This document shows positions 20,501 through 32,490 of a stretch of DNA of 64,000 bases, in pieces. The notes under the pieces are model-generated. The model searched no databases and had not been told where the DNA came from. It worked only from the letters and a program-made list of their open reading frames with translations. The first letter of the stretch is position 1, and each line of letters starts with the position of its first letter. The position numbers and the translations under genes were made by a program. This DNA is from Nageia nagi (Eukaryota; Pinophyta): NCBI GenBank assembly GCA_050084985.1, contig JBITNC010000001.1, positions 177,816,001 to 177,880,000 on the forward strand, written 5' to 3'.

Positions 20501-23500
20501 TGGGGTGTCTAAACAAAAATCATCACTTGCACTTTCATGTTTGCTGGAAGACTTTGAAGACATCTTACTCAGATTTTCTGATGAAAAAATCCAAACTTCT
20601 CTGTTGCCTATAAAAAGGGCACTTAATCTTCTTGAGTTCTGGAGAAATAAGTCCAATAATGTAAATCATATCGTGTACCAAACCCTTATTCACTATGTTG
20701 TGCAAAAATGCTTAGGAATGAATAACGGATTGGTAAAGTCAGGAGTTTTAATAGCTATTTAAATAATTTTTTTGCCCTCAGAATGTAATGGTATCTATAG
20801 ATTTTTTTTTTCTATTTATGCTTTTTCGTTTTATAGATTTTTTTCTTGTATACGCCACAAAACTTTATGAATCCTGGGAATGTTTCTTGCTGATAGAAAA
20901 TATTTGTCTTTGGCGTTTAAATATTTCCTGGAGACATTCAAGACAGCTGATACAGACCATAAAATGACAGTTGATTTTTGTTTTGTTTAAATCACATCTA
21001 TTTCTGGAGATATTCAAGGGGCTAAAGGTGACCAATAAGTGTTTCTGGATTACTAGATATAAGTTAGCATTGTTGAAACTCTATAGCAGTTTGGATTCTT
21101 GGAAATATCGGAGCTTTGAATCTTCTGATTCTAAGAGTGACTCATGATTGTTTGGTATTTCTTCTTGTTGGGACTGCTCATATGCCAATATGTGTAGGCA
21201 TTTTCTGCTACCATCCTGAAAGTTAAAATAATAATGAGAAAATGATCTCCCATGCTAGATTTTTTTTTATTGAGTGCTAGTCCTGTCAAGGTTGCATAGG
21301 AGTGGCAATAATTAATAATAAACAATTAACATGATATATGGTGAACATTAGGCCACATGATCAAAGCATCAACAATGCTGAGAAGACTTCTTGCATGGAC
21401 ATAGGGGTGAAGTCTTGCAATTATAATATAGGAATTAACATAAGATTTAGCCTGTTTTACAACTAGATTGAAGATAGAATATATTAGCCAAGTGAGCCTG
21501 AGAAAGCTGAAATTCAAGAACATTGATAAAAATGGCATTTGAATGCTTTAGCCACATCTAGCAATAAAGAGTGCAAAACTCGAATACCATATTTGTCAAG
21601 CAATGTGTGAGGGTCATAACATCATGGCATAGCTCATGGTGTTGTCTTTGATCAAAGTGAACATGGCTATTGAAGATCAATCGAGTTGCATCAATGTAAG
21701 AAGCATATGCAACCATATCAACAATATCTAAAATCCAAGATGCCTTTCTTGCATCACTTCTACAATTAGCACAAAAGTGAAAGGTTATAAATGCAGCTTT
21801 TAACATGGCGTTGAAACAAGAATATCGAGTATAGCAGGAATAAAGGGAAGGTCCTTTGCATCATTTGATCTCCTCAAGTTCAACAATCAGGTTATGGTAT
21901 TCAGGTTTTGTTTTCTTATCTACTTGAACTTTTAAGTAGGAGAGGGGTAGGCAAGGCTATGCTGTTCCCCTACTCTTTTCCAACACCTTTATCAACAGTA
22001 TTATGGAGGAACTTCCATGGTTGCATGTTCATGTTACTTGAACTGTTGAGCTTGTTGTTCATGCTACTTGAACTGTTGAGATTATCTATGTTTCAATTTG
22101 CAAATTATTTAATCTTATTTACAAAGTCTATGGATGGTTTTAAGGTGCCACATCAAATTGCCAACATAAGGATTAACATGGTCTGATAAGTATGTGTGAA
22201 GTGTGTTATTGATATATTCAAAGCCATGGTTATATTTGGCAATCAGATCAACTTAGAGTCATGAGGCTTGGAGATAGCAAAACATGAGTGTTGACTCATG
22301 CAAACATATGTGTTGAGAATGTTTTAGGGCTTCAACTACAGGAATCATAAAGGAGAATGCAGAATCAGAAAAGAGGGATCTTCATGGAACAGGAAATTTC
22401 ATGGCTTTTAATGTACCTTTCTGGTCTTCTGCATTCAAAGAATTGATATTTCCTTTTCTTATCTTTGGTTCTGATATTGTGGGGATGCATGATGTTGGTC
22501 TCTAGAATTGTCCTGTGGTTGTGCAAGAACTCAATGGGATTTTTGGAAAGCATTCAACAGCCTTGTCAGTTGCACTGGGAGTTAAACATATAGTTAGTTC
22601 ACTCTATAATGCGAGACACTTGACTGGAGTCAATCTAAAGTTTGCAAGACCTGGATTGCAGATCATGTTAGCCACATTGAGCTTTTGCTTAATGGGTTAG
22701 AGGAGGATGTTGATTTACAGAATAATGAAGTGTGTTGTATGACATGTTGCTGTGCTGGAGGAGAAACTGGTTAGGAAGAAGAGTAACTGTAATAGTAACT
22801 TTCATAAAGATTTCAAGCTCATTGAGATCAGATATTTTAACAAAGGGCCCACAGGTATGGGCCAGAGAGTGTAGAATCACCTTTGGGTTGCTAAATGCTA
22901 GAGCTGGGTAGGGTTTGTAGCCTAGTTAGCTGTCAGGGATGGCTGATAAATTCATAGGTGATCAGTGCCTCTTTATGGTGAGGCCGGTGAGGGTGGCAGA
23001 GATTTTCTCTTTGAGTTGACCCTTCAATTTTTTTATCCCAATCTGGTTGATTGTAGGGAAGGGCTGATTTATGCAAATGTGTTTGGAGTTTAAGCAAGAT
23101 GAGGTTTTGGTGCTTGTCACGCTTCTTCATGAGGTGTTTAACAAACAGCTTTGGCCAATTGGATAGCTTTGGAGCTATGGAGATCATTTCTTTTTGTGGC
23201 ATTATCCATGTAGCTCTGAGCCTTTTTTATTGGAAAGAGCAGAAGGAAACATTGTGGTGGTGGTGGGGTGTGCGTGTTACCTAAAGCCCCAGCCAGGCTG
23301 TATGCTTTCTGTTGAGTCAATGGTGGAATAGGTTGAGCCATCATTCTCTTTGGCTCATAGGTGATACTGTTGCCCTTTTACCATTTTTTCAAAGGGGTTA
23401 TTTTCTCATTGGTTGGGTATGAAGCCCAGGATGGGTAGCATTGAAGCCCTCAGACTCACTGGATTAAAATAAAATACAGAATTTCAATGCAGAGATCCAT

Positions 23501-26500
23501 ATGGTTACAACTTTACATAAGTTGGCCTTTGTCTACAGGACAAGTGTATGACTTCCAATTTTATGTAGAAGCTATAGAGATGAGTGGTCCCTTCTCACTA
23601 TCAATCATGAGAAAAAATTCTTGCCGGCCTTCTAGTCATTATGCCTATTCTTTCAATCATATACAATGGTTATATGCTGAGCTTCTCTTTTCTGTTCTCA
23701 ACCTCCTTGTGTACAATGGGTAGGTGAAATATTAACCTTAGTCTAAGCAGAAACTGTGACTTTCCAACTAGAAGGAACGTATTCCTCAGTTTATTACAAT
23801 GTAGCTTTTGCTGTAATTTGTAGAAACAAATTTTTGGGTCCTTTGTTTGTCTACTTGGATTGACAGCTAGTTTAAGTTTCAAGGATAGCCTTTACAAAAA
23901 CATGTTGATGTGTTGTACTACATATAGCACAGGGTTTGGGAGGCCTGCAATGTAAAATAGCCACCTAAGTTTTCTCCAACTATATGAACTTCCTTGTGTT
24001 GGTTTATTAAAGGTTACCTTTAAAATGGATGGAAACAAGAAGAATGGTGATGTTTTTTATTCAATCCTTTATGCCATTAGAAATTGGTTCTGTCCACGGC
24101 ATTTGTTTGGGGTGTAGCGTTGTAGGTAGTAACCAAGTGGGATTTCAAGTTCTGCTACATCTGTTTACCCATTATTGGCAGATTTGATTACCATCCTTGG
24201 TCTGCTATCGGAGTTTTATTCTTGGATAGTTCATGCCTCTTCCCATTTGGTTTTGAACTTAAAGCAGACTTCTTATTGGTACTTTGGCATTGTGCTTTAG
24301 AAACTCTGTGTGATATCAATTACAAAACATATTTCATGTTTTCAAAATACTGTTTTATTTACAGAGTAGAGATGGAGCAAATAAGTTGGGTCTATCAATG
24401 TCCATGCTTTGGAAGTATAAATTTGGCAGGATTTTTTATCTCCTTTTAACCCGCTTTGATGATGCCAGTTGTGTGTATCACAACAGCCTTTGATGTCATC
24501 AGATTATAGTATTACATGTTTTCTAAAAACAATATATAAAAAGTTCATTCAGTGTTTTGCAGCTAGCCCACTGTAATCATCTAAAAAAGAATGTTCCAAG
24601 ACAGGTTGATCTTTCGTGTCATATATTTCTCAGTGCTAAAACTATGGAACAAATAGAAATTGATATCTAGGGAATGCGTCTTGTCAGCATGAAGTCCCAA
24701 TGATATGTATAGGCAATTGTGAACTATCATGCATACGGACAATCACTATTGTATCCTTCTTTATTTGATATACAGTTTAACATACTGACCATGTTATAAG
24801 GAGATATAAATATCATTTGTAGTGGAATTGTCTAATGACACCTGTTTTAATGCACATACAAATGTCCTGTTTGAATGCGCTTTCACTATGATAAGTGAGG
24901 TTTTTATGTGAGAGTGAGATACAACTGAAGGTATACCTCTCTTGACACACACTTCACATGCAAAGCTATCCTATCTGCCTTCTGCAAGGACATGGGTGTG
25001 ATGGTAGTAATATAGTTGAGTTCAGAGGTTATCACAATTGCGCCAAGACATTCTGGAAGAATCTATCATAAAGGTGTTTTTCTTGGACATCTGTTTTCCA
25101 TGCTGTATATTTTCCTACGAGTACATTTCATTTGACAGCAGCTTCTGTTTCTATAATCATGCCAGAACTTCCAAACAAGACATGGTGTTGCAGAAGCAGG
25201 AAGATAGAAAAAAAATCAACAAAACTGTGTCTGCGTGAATTACAAGAACAAAGAAAGAACATTGTGTTTGATCATGTATTTTGTGCTCAGGGGTTATCAC
25301 AATTGCTCCAAGTCATCCTGGAAAAATCTATCATTAAAGTGTCTTTCTTGGACATCTGTTTTCCATGCTGTATATTTTTCTGAGTACATTCCATTTGACA
25401 ACAGCTTCTGTTTCTATAATCATGCCAGAACTTCCAAACAAGGCATGGTGTTGCAGAAGCAGGAAGATAAGAAAAGCAATATCAGCAAAACTTTGTCTGC
25501 GATGGAATAAAAGAACGAAGAAAGAACGTTATGTTTGATCATGTGTTTTGTGCTCAGGGGTTATCACAATTGTGCCAAAGCATCCTTGAAGAACCTATCT
25601 TGGAAGTGTCTTTCTTGGACACCTGTTTTCCATGCTGTATATTATGAGTACATTCCATTTGACAGCAGCTTCTATTTCTATAATCATGCCAGAACTTCCA
25701 AACAGGACATGGACTTGCAGAAGCCGGAAGATAAGAAAAACAAAATCAACAAAACTTTGCCTGTGATGAAATACAAGAAGGAAGAAAGAACATTATGTTT
25801 GATCATGTGTTTTAAGATGGTTCAATGTCAAAACTTTTCAACAAAGAGGGGATGTTATATGGTTCCTAATGTTATACGTAACACTGTTACTAATATATAT
25901 GTAGTGTTTTTTGCATCATCATTTGGTCAATATGTCACACTCCTTAGATTTACAGTTGGTACCTTTATTTTTGTGAATGACATTTTCTGGTTTATGATAA
26001 GAAAACTATGCTTGAGAGTTTGTATATCTTGGTGATCATGGCTTTCCTAGATTGAATCATATTTGATGTGTGGCAGAGGCATGTTGTGGACTTCTACATA
26101 TCAGACTTTCAATCTGGCTTAAGAGCATTGGTAAAAGCTGGGTATGGTGCGAGAGTTACAGCATACGTGGATGAGAGTACTCTCCTTGATGTCAACAAAA
26201 ATATGAAGGATCTACCCTCAAACTTTATACGGTGGCTTGGGGAAAGAAACCTTTCAAGTGATGATCGAGTAATGCGTCTGAAGGAAGGGTAAGGAGATTT
26301 ATCTTAGGTATTTAATCAATGATTGTATCTGTTCAATGAAAAGGTTATATGACTGTTACCAGGTATTACCTTTAGCCTCTTGATGTGATAATCTGAACGT
26401 GCATATTCTAATCAAAATTTTCTCTCGTTGTGGACAACCTTGGGTGCATTCTAGCTAGGATTTGTTTAAGAGAGTTGTGCTTGCAATTCTCTGAAGGAAC

Positions 26501-27216
26501 TCTTGCAAGAAAATCATGGAAGATAAGGCAACAAACTAATATTGTATGGACAGCAAATGGAAGATAGTAATTGGTTTTGGATATTTCACATCTAGCGTAT
26601 TTTTGTTGGTATTGCTTTTAGCCTTCTGATGGGATACTTTGAATGGGCATAGGTCAAGCAACATCTTCTCCCCATATGAAGGCTCTTGCTTAATTTTGAG
26701 TTATTGAGAGTTAAAGTTGTTCTTGAAGTAATTTATTGAGGCTTTTGTGTAACTACATAGAAGATTAGCAAGCCAACTAATATTGTAAAGCCAGCTTTCG
26801 ACTTTGTTTAACATTCTCTGATCAGAAACTGTGATCTTTTACTCGTAATCAGTAGATCTTGTGGGCAGGTTATTTAGTAAATGTTTTGGGTCTTTGGCTG
26901 ATGTGATAAGTTTGTTACAAATTTGAGTTCCGTCTCTAGCTACTTTCCCTTTTCGATGTACGTCACAGGGTTTGCTCTTATATAGCTTTTGTGATGTATA
27001 ATGCAACTTTGTGTTGTCTGCAGTTATATCAAAGAAGGAAGTACCGTTAGTGTCATGGGTGTTGTCCAGAGAAATGATAATGTTCTTATGATTGTTCCTC
27101 CTCCTGAACCAGTATCTACTGGCTGCCAATGGACAAAGTTCCTCTTACCTGCTAGCTTAGAAGGACTTGTTATAAAATGTGAAGACTCTTCAAAGGCGGA
27201 TGCTATACCTGTGTAG
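17541..27216 (+). CDS. Uncharacterised membrane protein, At1g16860/At1g78880 family
   Basis: Joined coding exons are 17541-18503, 18746-18901, 26077-26288 and 27024-27216: 1524 bp, 507 residues plus stop. All introns have GT-AG ends, with phases 0, 0 and 2. The start MGSRFPSHQLSNGL is the family's conserved N-terminus; the frame is open 48 bp upstream but that part is not conserved. Residues 50-230 are low-complexity Ser/Gly/Pro with at least nine SGP motifs. Two membrane spans follow at about 242-264 and 270-290. The C-terminal soluble domain holds QYVKVSGVVTCG, CVYTSTGLCEYRGW, RRFTWGLR, HVVDFYISDFQSGLRALVK, MRLKEGYIKEGSTVSV, GVVQRNDNVLMIVPPPEP and the end CEDSSKADAIPV. As I recall it, this is close to Arabidopsis At1g16860. 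That gene is sometimes labelled 'ubiquitin-specific protease C19-related', but no Cys/His protease boxes are seen here. The function is unknown. No stop or frameshift breaks the exons, so it is probably active. Confidence 0.93.
18099..18188 (+). repeat. 30-bp coding minisatellite, three copies
   Basis: Inside exon 1, three in-frame 30-bp units encode S-(S/G)-A-S-G-K-L-H-(S/N)-V at residues 187-216. The unit keeps the frame and adds to the Ser/Gly-rich linker before the membrane spans. By memory, Arabidopsis homologues have only one related phrase here, so the expansion seems to be lineage-specific. Confidence 0.85.
18902..26076 (+). other. 7.2-kb intron of the membrane-protein gene
   Basis: It lies between donor GTTTTA (18902) and acceptor TGTGGCAG (ending 26076). 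The exon frame is kept exactly across it (…RYVE|RHVVDF…). It holds no recognisable gene: its ORFs are short and without domains. Apart from the tandem array at 25027-25815 and a 30-bp direct repeat at 22027-22080 ('ttcatg(t/c)tacttgaactg'), I see nothing recognisable. No pol motif was found, so its size cannot be attributed to a visible transposon. Confidence 0.8.
25027..25815. repeat. Intronic tandem repeat, three copies of about 266 bp
   Basis: Units start with ggttatcacaattg at 25027, 25292 and 25559 (periods 265 and 267). All three carry 'ttttccatgctgtatatt' and 'cagaacttccaaacaagac' or a close form. The last copy ends near 25815. The copies look roughly 85-90% identical by eye. The short ORFs in them are not in a common frame and have no codon signal, so I treat the array as non-coding. 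Confidence 0.9.
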
Positions 27217-29470
27217 CCGTTTAAGTTCTATCATCCTTGGCTTCAAGGTTAAAATTTCCGTTGCATGTTAATTGTCTCTATTGTATTCTCTCTGTTGTTA
27301 AGGTCATTGCTTCATCTGGAAAAGAAGATTTTTTGGTCTTTCTGTGATATCACAGGTCAGGGTATCAAGGAACATGGGCTTCCATCTTGTGGAGAATAAT
27401 TTTAATGTTAGAAATAACCTATAAGGTGGCCAAAGTTTTGTTAGCTTTGACAATTTATTGGATAAGAAAGTAATGTTTTTATGCTTTGAGCATGTAAGGA
27501 AAGGGTTACCTAATTGCCAATGGTAAATGCCGGCATCCGTAGAAACTTAGATGAAGTCAGCCGAAGATGATAAGTAGCAGAGAAGTTTATTAATTATATC
27601 ATCTATTGGTACTTCTAGTATTCATTTCCCCAAGGAGCAAAGGTCACCACAGCCACATCAAGCTTTTATTCAATGCAATTGAATTACAATTTGTTTTGTA
27701 CAAGTTTTGTGCTTTTATAAATTTATTGTATTGGTTCTTTGTGGGAACTGCTGGGCTAATAGAGGCTGTACAATTACTGTAAAGCAGTCCTTTGTTGTAC
27801 ATAAAAGATTTGGTCTATTTAGCGTGAGATGATGTATTTGTATGATTGGCTTCAAGATCTTTCAATCTATTACTGAAGCATGGGTTGTATTTGTATGGGT
27901 TCTTTGGATATTATGTCTTTTCTTTTGCAGCACTATTGTTTTGTTTGAAGGAATATTAAGCAGCTTATTGGTGATTACAACAGCTTGTCTGTAATATATT
28001 CATACATATGCGATTGAAAGAGTGTTTCATGCAGGTTTCAGAGTCGCTGGAAAATGATTCCATGCTGTCAAAGGATGTAGTGTGGTGTAAAAACCTTTTG
28101 CTAAAATAGGGTAATTAGCTTACAACAACTGTCAAGTTGAAATCTCCTCTTTTTTTTTCAAGTTCAACAGCATATTTAAAGCGTTCAATCGAACAAGAAC
28201 ATTGAAGATTCAACTGTTTGTTTATGCGCAATAATATGGATCTAATTATTAAAATATTGTGATCTCAATGGGCAATTGTTGCTGTTTGTGAAGATGAAAT
28301 ATGAATTGAAAACTTACCAAGAGGATGGCTTATATCTTTAGTGTTTGGGCTTTGAATAGTGTTTTATGTTCGATACCTAAAGAACATGAATTCAGAAAAT
28401 GATAGAACTATCCATATCTCATTTTGTACGCCAATTCTGTTTCTGATTAAGTATTGTACTAGTACTAAATATTCTACATGGGAGTAAATATAATAATATG
28501 GATTGTTTCGAGTTGTTTAAGTCAGGTTGTAAGTTCTACATATGATTTTTGTTAGATTACGCAAAATGTAGGTGGTTTTCACATTGAATATATTGAGGAA
28601 TGATGTCAATTTCTGATTTCAATTCTCTGGTATTAGAAATGGATGTTGATGGTTTCTTTGAAGAGTTCTATGACATGTTTAGACGGTTGAATCCTTACAA
28701 CATTATTAAAACAAAATTGCAAAGAGCAAGAAAAATGTTTTGATCAATTACCCATTTTTATCACTTCTGTTTTGACTTTCATATTTAAGTTGCATCCCAA
28801 CTTCCAACTTGATTACGTTGCATGGCGTCACAATTGAGTGGCTTTCAAGCCTTTGATCTTTCAAAAATCAGATGTTACTGACATAGTTGCATTGTTCCAT
28901 TTTCATTTAAATTTCTTATTATGGATCCTTCAGGTTATTCTTTTATGTGGAGTGCAAGAAGAGGACAACACTCTCAAGGCACGATTACCATAATAACCAG
29001 TGCTATTGCTTTTTAGGTCCGAGTTTTGTTGACAACTCATAAGGTACAAGTAGCTGGCCAAAACATGTGTTTGATATGGTATATGAAGATGATTACCAAA
29101 AGAATCTGAAATGTTAATTCTAAGTCTTCATTGATCTCGTAAACAAAACTGTATTCAAATTCCACCAAAAAACTTCATTTGTTGCTAAGTTTGTGATAGG
29201 CATTATAGCGTTAAAGTTGGTCACAATGTTGTTTGCGAACGAATACGTAAAGGTAGTTCTTTAATCTTGATTGTTCGTAACTTTTGCTGAAACCAAAGTT
29301 TTCGTTGTGTTAGTTAGCTCATTAGCTAATTCAAATTTAATGTATTTTTATCTTTGCATGCAATGCCTTTTATCTTTTGCATTTTGTTTTTAATAATTGA
29401 AATTAGAATTTAATATTACTGTTCATAGATGATTAAAAAAATCAATGGTATTGAAATTGAAATTTGATAT
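27217..29470 (+). other. 3' UTR and downstream spacer of the membrane-protein gene
   Basis: No further coding exon is seen after the stop at 27214-27216. The T-rich region to about 28030 may hold the 3' UTR, but no single strong poly(A) signal stands out. The rest is AT-rich spacer without recognisable repeats up to the LINE at about 29470. Confidence 0.4.
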
Positions 29471-32400
29471 TAATGGTTACGGGTGATAGATATATGGTCA
29501 ATGGACTGTAGAAATGGGTATATAAGAAGAGCAACAAAATATTTGAAGTGATCCAATGTACAAAAGTGAAAATTAGACAAAGAAAAAGTGAAGAAAGTGT
29601 CAAATCCAATGGATTCAACTAAGTTGAATGTTTCCCTATGAGAGTCAAGTGACTCTTCTAACATTTGAAGTCGGAAAGAAGCTCATGATGTTGCACTTAA
29701 GGAAATAACCATAGTGGGTTTAGTAATAATGTGTCAACAAGAAACCCCTTTAAGTCTCTAGGGATCATGTTACATTTCCAATTTGTAGCTTTCTATAGTT
29801 GAAAAAAATGTGATAAGTTTGGGGTTTGTTGTGTTGCGGGATCAAGCCTAGGAATTATAAGTTCAAATGGACATTTTTTCAAATTTAAGATATATTTTAC
29901 GCTTTAAAAAATATGAAATTGTAAAAAATGATGTCCATTAAAATATCTAAATTGTAATTTTGACATGTATATAAAACGGTTAAACCTTTTTTACTAATTT
30001 ATAATATACAAACAAATTTATATGGTAGATCCGCATAGTCTTTCATTTTACTTAATTCAGAAAGGATTAGTGTGGTATTTTCTTGAACGGATTTAGGATC
30101 TGGTATAATTAAAATTTTGACAGGTAGGATTTTTTGCCAAGACGTAAATTGATGGCCAATCAATAGAGTAAAATGCAATAAAATAAATTTGGACAGGTAG
30201 GATTTTTTTAAATTCCAAGCCTGGCGGGATCTATCAACTATCACTCTTTGCTCAAGGCAGGTGGCTTTTCAAATATTTAGTGTGATGTATTTTTGGTCTT
30301 CATAATTCATTTATGATTTCAAAGTATAGGCACTATTGAATAAGCAATGAGATTGACTTTGAATTTCATAGTAAATGGGGCAAATGGATATGAAATGTTC
30401 TTCAATCTATGGTTCCATGTTACATAGTTTGTATATACATTGGGCTCTATGGATATGATAGTTTTTCTCAATAGGGAGTTGGTGTGAGCAAACCCTTATT
30501 AGACCAAGAGGGAATTCAAGATTATGGGATGTGTAGTTTGATGTAATTAGGGGTGATAATAGCTCCATTCTTCAATTTCGTGTAAACCCTAAAACAATGT
30601 AAAAGCTTTGGTGAAAGCAATTTTTCTAGTTCAATACAAGTTTTCCTTAGGTAATTTGAGTAGATTTCCTTCATGATCAATTTGTTAGTATCTTTGCTAG
30701 AAGGATTAGAGGACATGTATGAGAGTTGAGAAAGAGGAAGTTGCTTGATATCAAGGCCTATGGAATGTAAGAGAGAAGTGGCTTATGAATACCAACACTA
30801 GTGAATGCTTTTACTTGAAAGTTGCATTGAGGATCTAAATGCTAAGAGAGGGTATATCTTTGACTTGAGTTGCTAAGATCATGTGAGGAATTCTATCAAA
30901 AGTTTGATAATATGGAATACTACAAGAGGCAACATGGGATATGCATAAAATTCAACCAAAATAATGGAATGAGGGACAATTCTTTTGGCTTGAATGGATA
31001 TTGAGAGCATATTTACCAAAACCTTCTCAATGCAAGCCTTACTAGAGAGTATACAGCTAGATCCCCAAACTGCACATCCATAACACATAGTTAGAGAGAT
31101 AAGAGCATGAAAGAGTTTAATTTTTGCAATATCTTGAAACTTGAGTTGAATCATTTTGTCGAGTATGATAGTTGCAACATAGCCTTTATTCAATATGTTT
31201 TGGGAGGTTGGGATTAAGCTAAAAGTAGGCCTTATGAAGAGTAGCCCCAAAAAATGTATGAGATGACAATCTCGGTAGGTTGCACTTTGAAAGTAAGGTG
31301 GATTTTGGAAACATTTTCTCTTAACATGTTGAAGGACATCACCTTTGTCTGTGTAAGATTAACTTTTAGACCATGAATAACATAAAATGTACTTAGGATG
31401 TCAACTTTATGTTAAAGCCTAGTCAATGTATGAGACAGCAAAACTACTTTGTCTACAAAGAGCAAAATTGATACAAGGGAATCATGCAGACACTTGGGCC
31501 CAAGGTGTTTGAGATCAATTATTCAAGTTTAGCAATATGGAGCCATAATAAAATAGGTGAGAGGGGGAAACCCTATTTAACACCAATAATGCTATGGACC
31601 ATATTAGATAAATGAGAGCCAACATAGACTTGGCTAGCTACTTTTTTAAATAATATCATGGTAAGGGATATGAGATCTTTAGGGATCCATATATTCTCAA
31701 GTCTCTAAAATTGGATATTTTCGAGGATAGTATCAAAAGCTTTATGAAAGTCAATAAAGCAACAATCAACTTTTTGTTTATAGGCTCAAGCCTCTTCAAT
31801 GATGGCTTGTAGAGTGAGAATGTGATCAATAGTGTGGTAGTTTCTGTGAAAGCCAACTCGACTAGGTGTACATGGATTGTGCATTTCAAAAAAGCTAATT
31901 ATGAACTCATCAAGAGTCGTGGAAAAGAAATTTTCTAAGGTGTGGTCTACCATAAGTGTTCTATAGTTAGTAGGATTGAGGGGTCACCAAATTTGTAAAT
32001 GGGGTGGATAATATTGGAGTTCCAAGGAGGAAACCCATGAGAAAATATAGATAGCTAAAACTATGGGAATGTGCTTGAGGAATTTAGCACTTAGGTTTTT
32101 GAAGTTAATAACTTTACTAATTTGGAGTTTATAAATAGCTCATATGATCTTTTTATCAATGAAGAAATTACAAAGTTGGGGTCTAGGATAGGGAATAATG
32201 GAAGGTTGATTCGGGATGTTGTAGAGGGTAGAGGCACAAGTGAACCAAAAATGTGGGTAAGTGATAGAACATAGGTGAGATCTAGGGAGAAAGAGGCACC
32301 AACAACTCTTAGCATTCATCTTCAACATATTGATGATTTTCAATCCTTTTGCAATAACATATTATCTCTTCTTGTTTCTAAGGAGGTTACGATAAGTTCT

Positions 32401-32490
32401 TTGGGCCTCTGTAACAATAAAAGAGTTACATTGCATAAAAAAATGGGTAATTTTATGGAAGGTATTGCATTCATTATCAAACCATGAGTT
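29470..32490 (-). mobile_element. LINE (plant L1-type) copy A, decayed
   Basis: Read on the minus strand, reverse transcriptase blocks are recognisable in several frames. About 31780-31730 reads CCFIDFHKAFDTI (block A-like, usual FIDFKKAFD). About 31590-31560 reads GVKQGFPLSPIL (usual GVRQGCPLSP). About 31460 reads ILLFVDKVVLLS, where the YADD box has become FVDK. Frame 31250-30879 holds the C-terminal part, with LISLTMCYGCAVWGSS and FHIIKLLIEFL. Such proteins nick target DNA and reverse-transcribe the LINE RNA. Stops, frameshifts and the lost catalytic box show it is dead. The region from about 29480 to 32490 is repeated partly in the next copy. Confidence 0.75.

Noticed and set aside
21131-22900. 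Possible decayed PPR-type gene on the minus strand of the large intron
   Set aside because: I looked for repeated PPR motifs in all minus frames of this part and found only vague resemblance; not enough to report.
25038-26035. Cysteine-rich and aromatic ORFs in the intronic tandem repeat
   Set aside because: Frames differ between repeat copies (265 bp is not a multiple of 3), no start context or domain, and they lie inside the intron.
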